6,616 bases of DNA. Origin: Lentimicrobiaceae bacterium. Its GTDB lineage: Bacteria; Bacteroidota; Bacteroidia; Bacteroidales; WCHB1-69. Position 1 is the stretch's first letter. Each line of letters opens with the position of its first letter. This document shows, piece after piece, positions 1 to 6,616 of the stretch. Below the pieces are notes generated by a model. It searched no databases. It worked only from the letters and a program-made list of their open reading frames with translations, and was not told where the DNA came from. Both the position numbers and the translations under genes were made by a program. The stretch covers positions 1-6,616 of the forward strand of contig WQSU01000071.1 in assembly GCA_009787675.1 (NCBI GenBank), in the 5' to 3' direction.

Positions 1-1066
1 TTGGATATACCGGGAAATTCTGCTACTAAGAGTTTATTAGTTTGCAATTCTTTGAGTGGCACGATTTTAGTTACTTTGAGAAGTAGAGAATCTTCTACTA
101 GTGTTTTAAATTGTTTTGAAATGAAATAACTAATGGATATGGTATCGTTACGGAAAAGAGTGGGCAGAAAGCTACAACGGACCGCGAGGAACCGTTACTG
201 TTAACGATAGAAAGATCTATCTAATAACCGGAACTGGCTTCCTGATCTGTTTCAATCAGAATACATTAGATGAAGTTTAGAAAAAAGATATTCAAAAAGA
301 TTTTGGAAGTAAAAATATCAAATGGGGCATCAACGAATCGCCACTTATTGTAAATGAGAAGATTATACTCACACCCGGTGGAAAAGAACATAATGTTGTG
401 GCGTTAAATAAGAACGACGGCTCATTGATTTGGTCATGCGCAGGCGAGTGAGACCTTTCCGCTTATTGCTCTCCGCTTTATATTGAAGGCCAAGAAGTTT
501 CATTAATAGCCACCATGACTGCCGACCATATCATAGGGGTTGATTTTGCAACCGGAAGAAAACTTTGGTCGTACGTTAATAAAAACAAATGGTCGGTTCA
601 TGCCAATACGCCCATTTATGGCGATAACATGCTCCTTTTCACCAGCGGCTACGGCAAAGGCTCCATGATGTTTCGCCTTACGAACGGCGGACGTGCCATT
701 GAAAAAGTGTGGGAATTAACAGACATTGATTCAAGAATGGGCGCCATGGTGAAAATCGGAAATTATGTTTATGGTTCGGGAGATGCGCATAAATACTGGT
801 TTTGCGTGGATTGGAAAACGGGAGAGATTAAATATCAAAGTAATGCGTTCGGCACAGGCAATGTGATTGCCAACGACGGCTTGCTGTATTGCTATTCTGA
901 AAAAGGAGAGATGGCGCTGGTTAAAGCTACCCCCGAAAAGTTCAATTTGATCAGCAAATTTCCTATCACGCTGGGCACCGACCAGCACTGGGCGCATCCT
1001 GTTATTTATCAGGGAGTTTTATATGTGCGGCATAGGGAGGCGGTGATGGCGTATAAAGTAAAGTAG
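1..1066 (+). pseudogene. PQQ-like beta-propeller protein, decayed tandem copy (5' end outside window)
   Basis: This is the remnant of a propeller-repeat gene of the PQQ-like (BamB/quinoprotein-repeat-like) type. Bases 1-126 read in frame 1 and contain LDIPG and VLNCFEMK. From about 134 the reading moves to frame 2 (YGKEWAESYNGPRG) and continues to TAG at 1064-1066. In that frame there is TAG at 278-280 (EV*KKD) and TGA at 449-451 (AGE*DLSAYCSP). The intact paralogue downstream aligns on both sides of each lesion: CFSLESGVELW with CFEMK...IW, PAGKETLMV with PGGKEHNVV, GYGAGGALL with GYGKGSMMF, and RDNYWVYCMK with RHREAVMAYK. Between Phe (115-117) and Trp (140-142) there are 22 bases where the paralogue has 24, so a 2-base loss is the simplest explanation. 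The TAG aligns with Trp199 of the paralogue (TGG to TAG). The last 183 codons from ATG 515 are open, but they start in mid-propeller and are unlikely to be a gene on their own. Sequencing error is the main alternative. Confidence 0.82.
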
Positions 1067-1093
1067 TGAAATATCAGATGTATAGAATTTCCC

Positions 1094-2575
1094 ATGTGTT
1101 TTGTCAAAAGAAAACAAAAAAAACTAATCGCCCTCATCACTTTCCTCATTATCCTGATTTACACAGGAGTAATACTCTTTTGGCATCTTTACACGCCCAA
1201 TGATAATATAGCCATGCAAAATCCCGGAGCAGACAATCGTCCGGAAGGGAAATCAAGAAACACCGACGATGTGATCATCGGAGAGTTTTTTATGCGCTAT
1301 GCAGAAACCTCTTCTTCTTTAAAAGGTGCGTGGAACTGCTTCAGGGGCTGCGACTACAAGAACAGAGTGCGCACAGATGCTACCTATAATTTTTCATCCA
1401 ACTTTTCGGTACAGTGGAAAGTGGAAACCGGAGAAGGATACGCCGCACCCATTATCTACAACGGTTTAGTGTATCTACTTGATTATGATGAAAATTTAAA
1501 ATCTGATGCTTTACGTTGTTTCTCGCTGGAGTCCGGCGTTGAACTTTGGCGCAGGTGGTATAGGGCGCCAATGAAACGCAATCACGGATTTTCGCGCACG
1601 GCGCCGGCAGTAACTGAAAAATACGTAATCACCATAGGACCAACAGGATACGTTATGTGTTGCAACCCAATTACGGGCAACCTGCTGTGGACGCTGGATA
1701 TGGCAAAACAGTTTGATACGGAAGTACCACACTGGTATTCAGGTCAATGCCCACGAATAGAGGATAACCAACTGATTTTAGCCCCCGCCGGAAAAGAAAC
1801 ACTGATGGTGGGCATAGACTGTGAAACAGGCGAAATAGCTTGGCAAACGCCCAATTCAATCGCCTTCAAAATGTCACATTCTTCTGTGATGCCGATGACG
1901 CTTCAGGGAAAGAGAACATACGTATATGCCGGAATTGGAGGCGTTTGCGGCGTGTCTGCCGAAACTGCCGACAAAGGCAAACTGCTGTGGAGCGTGGATA
2001 CGTGGAATCCCTCGGTAGTAGCGCCCTCCCCTCTGCAAATCTCCTCCGGCGAAATTGTGTTAACCGCTGGTTACGGTGCAGGTGGCGCATTGCTGCAAGT
2101 AAAACAAAATGACGGTAAATGGCTGGCAACCATTGCTGACCGTTACAAACCGAACGAAGGATTATCCAGCGAGCAGCAGACGCCAATTTTATACGAACAA
2201 ATGGTCATCACCATTCCGCCCAAGGACGGTGGCGAAATACGAGGAAAATTGGTAGCCTATTCCCCTGCCAATTTACGCACACCTATTTGGAAATCAGCAG
2301 CAGATGAGCGCTTTGGATTAGGTCCCTATTTTGTAATCGACAACCACTTGTTCGCATTGAAAGAAGACGGTGAACTTTATATTTATCTACTGCAACAGCG
2401 CGGTATGAAATTAGTAAAAAAACAACGTATCATGAATGGTCAGGATGCTTGGGCTCCTATGACATTTGCTAACGGATATTTGCTGGTGCGAGATAATTAT
2501 TGGGTTTATTGCATGAAGGAAATAATAATTAAATCAGGAGATGCTATGATGAGTTGTGTGGCACATAAAAAGTAA
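1094..2575 (+). CDS. Membrane-anchored PQQ-like beta-propeller repeat protein
   Basis: The 493-residue protein has a basic N-terminus followed by a hydrophobic segment at about residues 10-33, with no lipobox Cys, so it is probably an uncleaved signal anchor with the body in the periplasm. A linker (34-75) leads to WNCFRGC (80-86), matching the W-x-x-FRG start common in this family. Propeller blades follow, marked by TG-x-x-x-W-type motifs: CFSLESGVELW (142-152), NPITGNLLW (191-199), IDCETGEIAW (241-250) and GKLLW (295-299). The last strands are near 461-475, leaving a short tail. Such propellers usually act as scaffolds or binding platforms. No quinoprotein dehydrogenase catalytic set is evident, so no enzyme activity is assigned. 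The start is the first ATG after the stop of the upstream pseudogene, 27 bases away and in the same frame. It has no clear Shine-Dalgarno, but it places the anchor at the N-terminus. It contains eleven cysteines, many for an exported protein. The family call is firm; ligand and role are unknown. Confidence 0.85.
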   Translation: MCFVKRKQKKLIALITFLIILIYTGVILFWHLYTPNDNIAMQNPGADNRPEGKSRNTDDVIIGEFFMRYAETSSSLKGAWNCFRGCDYKNRVRTDATYNFSSNFSVQWKVETGEGYAAPIIYNGLVYLLDYDENLKSDALRCFSLESGVELWRRWYRAPMKRNHGFSRTAPAVTEKYVITIGPTGYVMCCNPITGNLLWTLDMAKQFDTEVPHWYSGQCPRIEDNQLILAPAGKETLMVGIDCETGEIAWQTPNSIAFKMSHSSVMPMTLQGKRTYVYAGIGGVCGVSAETADKGKLLWSVDTWNPSVVAPSPLQISSGEIVLTAGYGAGGALLQVKQNDGKWLATIADRYKPNEGLSSEQQTPILYEQMVITIPPKDGGEIRGKLVAYSPANLRTPIWKSAADERFGLGPYFVIDNHLFALKEDGELYIYLLQQRGMKLVKKQRIMNGQDAWAPMTFANGYLLVRDNYWVYCMKEIIIKSGDAMMSCVAHKK

Positions 2576-2606
2576 AGAAAGAAGTTTAAAGTTTTTTTTA
2601 TTTCCC
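2576..2606. other. Convergent intergenic spacer, no clear terminator hairpin
   Basis: These 31 bases separate the stop of the + strand propeller gene from the stop of the - strand AsmA-like gene. They are A/T-rich, with a run of eight T at 2592-2599 that could serve as the U-tract of a + strand transcript. I found no GC-rich inverted repeat in front of it, so an intrinsic terminator is not supported. Confidence 0.5.
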
Positions 2607-5600
2607 TTACGGCATCCGCCCTCCCCCACCCCGCCGTTTGCGCGGTTCTTCCTGCATTGAAGGAACAGTGTCTTTTATTATTTTCGGCGCAACGTTGATA
2701 ATGCCCTCTTTGTAAAGGGCTAAGGAATCTTGGGCACTGAATATTTGTGTTTCATAGTCTTTCTCTATAAAAGAATCATTGATTTTTGGGGCTGAAAATT
2801 GGCTGAAACGCGCCACATCAACACCATGTTGAATAAAATTATCAATTTGTGCGCGGAGGTTCAAACGCGTTGTGTCAATTACAGTTACATAGGTAGGAAG
2901 GTGCGTGTCCTTATACTTTGCTTTTCCAATTCCAATTTTCATTTTTTCTATATTATCCAAATCGCCCCTAAGGTTAATGCCCAGTTTGAAAGGAAGAGGC
3001 GACCGCAACACCGAAATATGATAGTTGAACGTCATATCTAAATTGTGAATGCCGCTGACGGCAGTTTTATAACGGTCTATCTCCATGATAAATGGAAAAA
3101 CTTCTATTTTATTTTTATTTATGAGTAACTCTATGCCAATGCTTTCCACTAAATTTTGGTCTCTGTTTTTGAATTTCAATGTCTTTGCAATATCGGAAAA
3201 GGTCTTACCGTCAAGCAGCACCATATCTTTTCCGCTTATTCTGCAAGCGGCATTCAAAGTGGGCAGCTTCACATTCATGGTGGTGTCTAAAGCTGCGGTG
3301 GCAGCAACCTGGCAATTTACCCTGCCCCGAAACGATGAGAGCATGGGAACTAACGAATCGACAGAGGGAATGATTTTCACCACATCTTCAATATGTATAT
3401 CTTTAAATTCCAAGTCAACACCAAAGGTAATATCTTTTTTGCTTCGGGTGGCGTAAAGGGCGGTCAAATCAACCTCACCCACGCTGGTTTGAGCAATAAA
3501 ATCTTTAAGTTGAATGCAGCGGTCGCGGGAGAGCAACTGCCCTGTGAGTTTATTGATCGTAATATCTGCATATTTTGCATAGCCCACATCTATTTTGGCA
3601 TCTATGGTAATATTGGAGGGCACCACAAACAAGGGCGGGTGTTCCTTGTTCTCATTCTCATCTTGAATAATCTGCTCCAACTGTTCATCATCCGTTGCGT
3701 GAGCAACTGCTTTTTTATAGGTTTCGGAAGATTCGGAATAAGCAGCGCCATTGTAAATTGCAGTAAGCAACTGATTCAGGTCGAGCGTATCCGCTTTAAT
3801 ATCTGCTTCAATTTTTAAGCCTCTGCCACGGGATAATGCTCTGCGAATTCCATCCACTTTTCCCGTAACATTCAAACGCGATTTCCCGCAACGCACATCA
3901 AGATTCTGTAAAGTAATATCGTTGGTGGTAAAAGTAAGGTCAATATTTTGCAAGCGGGTTCTGATCGGAAATAAAGGAGAAACTAATCTGCATGAGCGCG
4001 ACTTCACCGTGCCGTTCACCGTCCACTCGCGCAGCAACGCACCCATTTCAGCGTCTCTGATATCAATATCCTCATTGGAAAAGTCGTCTTGGCTTCTTCG
4101 TCGTTCACTGTTATTTCCTGTATTCGTATTGCGCTGACTTTCACTGTTAGTTCGTTCTCTTTTTGGAGTTGGTGGATTTTTTGTTGCCAAAATGGAGAGT
4201 TCGGCATCGCGGGTCATGAGGCGGTTGCCTTGAGCAAAGAGGTTTATCTGTTTGGTTTCCACCTCAAAACGTATAGAGGGCAAGGTTGGGTTTTCCCTTG
4301 AAGGCAAAATTCTGATATTGGTTTTCAACTCGCGCAAACGCATGGTAGTTGAGTCCACATCGGAATATTCCACACTGTTTGCGGTAACACTCCCAATCAT
4401 GGGAATCACCTTTGAGGTGTCGCCGGTAATGAGCGCATCGTTTGTGCGCAAGGTGCCATTGAGTTTTGAAATGGCAATAATCTGGCGGCTTGGCATTCTG
4501 ATGCGGGCAGTATCTGATTTAAAGTCAACGCTTAACAATCTGCTGACAACGCCTGTATTTCTATTTGTCCGCGTTTTTGTGGTGTTGAGTTCAATAAACG
4601 TTTTTTCTGCCAGCACACTAATCGTATCTTTGGGAATGCGCACCCGAACGCGATCGGCATTGAACTGCACAACGAGGTCGTTTTTTGCTAAATCTTGCTG
4701 ATTCAGGCGGCTCATCAAAAAAGAACCCGCTGCATTAAAAGAAATATTTCCACGCGCTGTGATGCCCAAATCTTCGGGGGCGAATTTCTGTAGCTCGCGC
4801 AAGTTGGCGGCGCCATTCATATTCAGGGTTACATGCGGATCATCCAACAAATTGGTAACATTAAGATTGCCATTGAGATTCACGGCGAAAGCATCAATGC
4901 TAATGTGCTTCACTTTGATTCCTGTTTTTTGTGGTGTAGCGGGATTAAAATGAAAAGCGGCATCCACAGCAATATCATCAATTTTTGATTCTAAATCCTT
5001 GTAAACCAAATGTCCTTTTGGAATTTTAAGATCAACATCAATCATGGGCAACTTTCCGTTCTCTGCAAATTCGTAAGCGCCTTTAATGTTGGTGTTCAGA
5101 GTAATAATGATGTTGGTTTCAATCTTCTTAATCTCTTCAGAAATCGTTTCCGGAATAAGATCCAAGAGCGATTGCAACGGGATCTTTTCAATTTTACATT
5201 CCATATCGGAAGTTATATCACCCTCATTAAGAACAAGATCACCATTTAATTTTATTTCGGGAAGTTGGGAAACCGTTAAACAAAAATCTTTAAATCCAAA
5301 AGTTTTAAAATGGTCGAGGTCAACTTTAATTCCACCGTTTAATTTTAGAGGAAGTGAGTTTAAGTAAGATTGATTATTGATTGTGGCAGTGGCTATTCCT
5401 TCAATTTTCAGATTATATTCCTTGCGTGGCTCTAAAATATTTACGGATGCGGAATCCAATGCCAAAAAGGCGTGAATCGACTCTTTTTCGAGCGTTGCAT
5501 TAACGATAAGGTTGGAAAAAACAAATTTGTTAACATCCAATTTATCCATATCAAGGGTAATGTTTCCTTTCACAAAGAGCCTGCCCATGGAGGCTTGGAT

Positions 5601-6164
5601 ATCCATGGAATCGGGGCGCGACTTAAAATTCACCTTGGCAGGTCCGCGAATGGCAATGCGGTCAATATTCAGGTTTAACGGTGAATTAGTTTCACTATCA
5701 GACGGTTTAAAAATATCCCAGTTGGCTTGTCCTGAAGGCGTTATGTATCCGTTTAAATGAGGTTCAGTAAGGCGAATTCGCTGTATGTTAACTTTTGCTT
5801 GCAACAAATCCATCACATTGAGCGACACCATCAACTCTTTAAAACGAGCGAGTGTATCTGCATTTTCGGGATATAGTGTTAAAAACGCCGTATCTTTTTT
5901 CAGTGCATGAGAGATGATTTCTCCACCCACGAGCTTCACGCTCACCTTTGGAAATTCCTCAAACAAAGCAACATGAACCGTATCAAAAGTAACTTTGGCA
6001 TCCAAAAATTCCGTACAGTATTTATTCACAAGCGGTGTCAGTCGTTTGGGTGTCATCAAAAAGAAAAACAAAAGAAAGAGAATTAGAGCAAGGGCTATTA
6101 TCATTGATAATGAAATGATTAACCATTTAAATATTTTCTTCATAAACTGATAATCGTTATCCAT
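2607..6164 (-). CDS. Large AsmA family protein
   Basis: The protein has 1185 residues. It starts with a short cytoplasmic end and one strong hydrophobic segment (about 10-37), followed by an AsmA-type N-terminal region: an FPKVSVKLVGGEI stretch at 71-83 and VNIQRIRLTEPHLNGYI at 125-141 leading to ANWDIF (147-152). The rest is a long series of beta-rich, amphipathic strands, as expected of the elongated AsmA/TamB-type groove. A hydrophilic low-complexity linker at about 663-705 (Pro, Asn, Ser, Arg-rich) splits it into two lobes. The C-terminal lobe ends with an AsmA-like strand-rich segment (about 1040-1080), and the chain ends in a basic Gly-rich tail (RKRRGGGGRMP). AsmA-like proteins sit in the inner membrane, reach into the periplasm and are linked to phospholipid transport and outer-membrane homeostasis; the cargo here is unknown. 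It is much longer than E. coli AsmA (about 617 aa). ATG 6164 is chosen because it lies 6 bases after the S41 stop and behind GGTGAGG; Met8 (6143-6141) is an alternative that keeps the membrane segment. It is probably co-transcribed with the protease gene. Confidence 0.88.
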   Translation of the reverse strand: MDNDYQFMKKIFKWLIISLSMIIALALILFLLFFFLMTPKRLTPLVNKYCTEFLDAKVTFDTVHVALFEEFPKVSVKLVGGEIISHALKKDTAFLTLYPENADTLARFKELMVSLNVMDLLQAKVNIQRIRLTEPHLNGYITPSGQANWDIFKPSDSETNSPLNLNIDRIAIRGPAKVNFKSRPDSMDIQASMGRLFVKGNITLDMDKLDVNKFVFSNLIVNATLEKESIHAFLALDSASVNILEPRKEYNLKIEGIATATINNQSYLNSLPLKLNGGIKVDLDHFKTFGFKDFCLTVSQLPEIKLNGDLVLNEGDITSDMECKIEKIPLQSLLDLIPETISEEIKKIETNIIITLNTNIKGAYEFAENGKLPMIDVDLKIPKGHLVYKDLESKIDDIAVDAAFHFNPATPQKTGIKVKHISIDAFAVNLNGNLNVTNLLDDPHVTLNMNGAANLRELQKFAPEDLGITARGNISFNAAGSFLMSRLNQQDLAKNDLVVQFNADRVRVRIPKDTISVLAEKTFIELNTTKTRTNRNTGVVSRLLSVDFKSDTARIRMPSRQIIAISKLNGTLRTNDALITGDTSKVIPMIGSVTANSVEYSDVDSTTMRLRELKTNIRILPSRENPTLPSIRFEVETKQINLFAQGNRLMTRDAELSILATKNPPTPKRERTNSESQRNTNTGNNSERRRSQDDFSNEDIDIRDAEMGALLREWTVNGTVKSRSCRLVSPLFPIRTRLQNIDLTFTTNDITLQNLDVRCGKSRLNVTGKVDGIRRALSRGRGLKIEADIKADTLDLNQLLTAIYNGAAYSESSETYKKAVAHATDDEQLEQIIQDENENKEHPPLFVVPSNITIDAKIDVGYAKYADITINKLTGQLLSRDRCIQLKDFIAQTSVGEVDLTALYATRSKKDITFGVDLEFKDIHIEDVVKIIPSVDSLVPMLSSFRGRVNCQVAATAALDTTMNVKLPTLNAACRISGKDMVLLDGKTFSDIAKTLKFKNRDQNLVESIGIELLINKNKIEVFPFIMEIDRYKTAVSGIHNLDMTFNYHISVLRSPLPFKLGINLRGDLDNIEKMKIGIGKAKYKDTHLPTYVTVIDTTRLNLRAQIDNFIQHGVDVARFSQFSAPKINDSFIEKDYETQIFSAQDSLALYKEGIINVAPKIIKDTVPSMQEEPRKRRGGGGRMP

Positions 6165-6170
6165 AAAATT

Positions 6171-6616
6171 TTACCTCACCGGTTCCACCGGAATTGGTGG
6201 CAACGCCTTGTATTTCTTCAACTCTTCCAAAATTACTTCAATGGCTTTGTTCAATTGGGCATCTTCGCCGAAGTATTCTTTGTAGGGATCGTTGTCCATC
6301 CAAATATCAGGATCAACGCCGTAGCCTTCAATAATGTAGCCTGCGCCGTCGGCATCGTAGGAAGTAAATTCGGGTTTGTTGAGGATCGTGCCGTCCACAA
6401 AAGGCAGAGAGCCGCGAATGCCTACTACCCCGCCCCAACTGCGCACACCAATAATTTTTCCAAGGTTGTGTTTTCTAAAACCATACGGAAACAAATCGCC
6501 ATCGGATGCGGAGTAATTGTTAATTAAACAAACTTTGGGACCTAACATCATCTTGGTGGGGGTTTGCGTGGGGAACTGAGAGTTTCTGTTCATGTTGGCG
6601 CGGGATATTTCACGTC
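6171..6616 (-). CDS. Tricorn-like S41 family peptidase, C-terminal fragment (5' end outside window)
   Basis: This frame is open from the window edge to TAA at 6173-6171; the internal ATG at 6593 is not the true start, since readable codons (REISRAN) precede it. The fragment is the C-terminal part of an S41/tricorn-core serine protease. GPKVCLINNYSASDGDLFP carries the nucleophile serine of ASDGD (codon 6506-6504). It is followed by IIGVRSWGGVVGI, a DGT segment, and EGYGVDPDIWMDNDP. The Glu of EGYGVDPD (codon 6329-6327) lies 59 residues after the Ser, close to the Ser965-Glu1023 spacing known for archaeal tricorn. The QLNKAIEVILEEL helix and a proline-rich end close the protein. Full-length bacterial homologues are about 1000-1100 aa with N-terminal propellers and a PDZ domain and are generally exported; none of that part is visible here. 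Its stop lies 6 bases before the AsmA-like start, which suggests an operon. Ser replaces the more usual Thr in R(T/S)WGG, a mild change. Confidence 0.9.
   Translation of the reverse strand, partial: REISRANMNRNSQFPTQTPTKMMLGPKVCLINNYSASDGDLFPYGFRKHNLGKIIGVRSWGGVVGIRGSLPFVDGTILNKPEFTSYDADGAGYIIEGYGVDPDIWMDNDPYKEYFGEDAQLNKAIEVILEELKKYKALPPIPVEPVR
6174..6180 (-). promoter_or_regulatory. Possible ribosome binding site for the AsmA-like gene
   Basis: On the - strand GGTGAGG lies 9 bases before ATG 6164, inside the last codons of the protease gene. It resembles a Shine-Dalgarno sequence and favours the 6164 start over Met8, which has no such motif. Bacteroidota often start translation without one, so the match may be accidental. 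Confidence 0.35.

Noticed and set aside
82..99. Inverted repeat AGTAGA-N6-TCTACT, a possible hairpin or operator.
   Set aside because: It has only 6-bp A/T-rich arms, lies inside pseudogene coding sequence, and no outward extension of the stem is seen. Chance is likely.
1..194. Open - strand frame (no stop from 194 to the window edge) whose translation, e.g. SKQFKTLVEDSLLLKV and VPLKELQ, faintly resembles the end of a type I restriction specificity subunit.
   Set aside because: It has no ATG, lacks the clear conserved ending of that family, and overlaps + strand sequence that fits the propeller pseudogene (LDIPG, VLNCFEMK) at the expected distance from the next blade. The propeller reading is better supported.
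278..451. Stop codon reassignment (TAG as Trp, TGA as Gly as in some candidate phyla) to explain the in-frame stops.
   Set aside because: The 493- and 1185-codon genes have no internal stops of any kind, and the pseudogene also has a frameshift, which recoding would not explain.
515..1066. A stand-alone 183-aa gene starting at ATG 515.
   Set aside because: The ATG is an internal Met in mid-propeller, and homologous sequence continues upstream through the two stop codons. It is the 3' part of the pseudogene.
1511..2186. Open frames on the - strand (1511-1732, 1671-1859, 1866-2186) and on the + strand (1840-2112) inside the propeller gene.
   Set aside because: They overlap a well-supported gene, have unlikely Arg/Cys/Pro-rich composition, and show no domain.
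3393..4701. Open frames of 141 and 149 codons on the + strand (3393-3818 and 4252-4701).
   Set aside because: They lie antisense inside the clearly coding AsmA-like gene, give no recognisable protein, and are typical shadow frames.

Overview
The window looks like a piece of a Bacteroidota (Bacteroidetes) chromosome. It combines a tricorn-type S41 peptidase, a very large AsmA-like membrane-anchored protein and PQQ-like beta-propeller proteins. It has moderate A+T content and weak or absent Shine-Dalgarno sequences. This assignment is inferred from protein style, because no marker gene is present. The standard bacterial code applies: long frames of 493 and 1185 codons run without any internal TAA, TAG or TGA.

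Layout: two gene pairs converge. On the + strand, 1-1066 is the remnant of a PQQ-like beta-propeller gene that begins before the window. It carries a frameshift near 118-139, a TAG at 278-280 and a TGA at 449-451, after which the last ~200 codons are intact. It is followed 27 bases later by a paralogue (1094-2575, 493 aa) that looks intact and has an N-terminal membrane anchor. The two copies align along nearly their whole length, and this alignment identifies the lesions: the TAG falls exactly on a conserved blade tryptophan of the intact copy. On the - strand, the C-terminal end of a tricorn-like S41 protease (6616-6171, 5' end outside the window) is followed after only 6 bases by a 1185-aa AsmA-family protein (6164-2607), so these two probably form one transcription unit. 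The pairs meet at a 31-base spacer (2576-2606) with no clear hairpin terminator.

How they may work together: all four products are predicted to act in the cell envelope. The AsmA-like protein would be anchored in the inner membrane and extend into the periplasm (lipid or outer-membrane homeostasis). The S41 enzyme would degrade peptides or proteins, and the propeller proteins would be periplasmic or membrane-tethered scaffolds. A direct functional link between the two pairs is not shown by the sequence.

I see no mobile element, CRISPR array, tRNA, rRNA or defence system. The most informative signal is the decaying tandem duplicate at the left end; the rest reads as ordinary chromosomal content, and I found no convincing new system.
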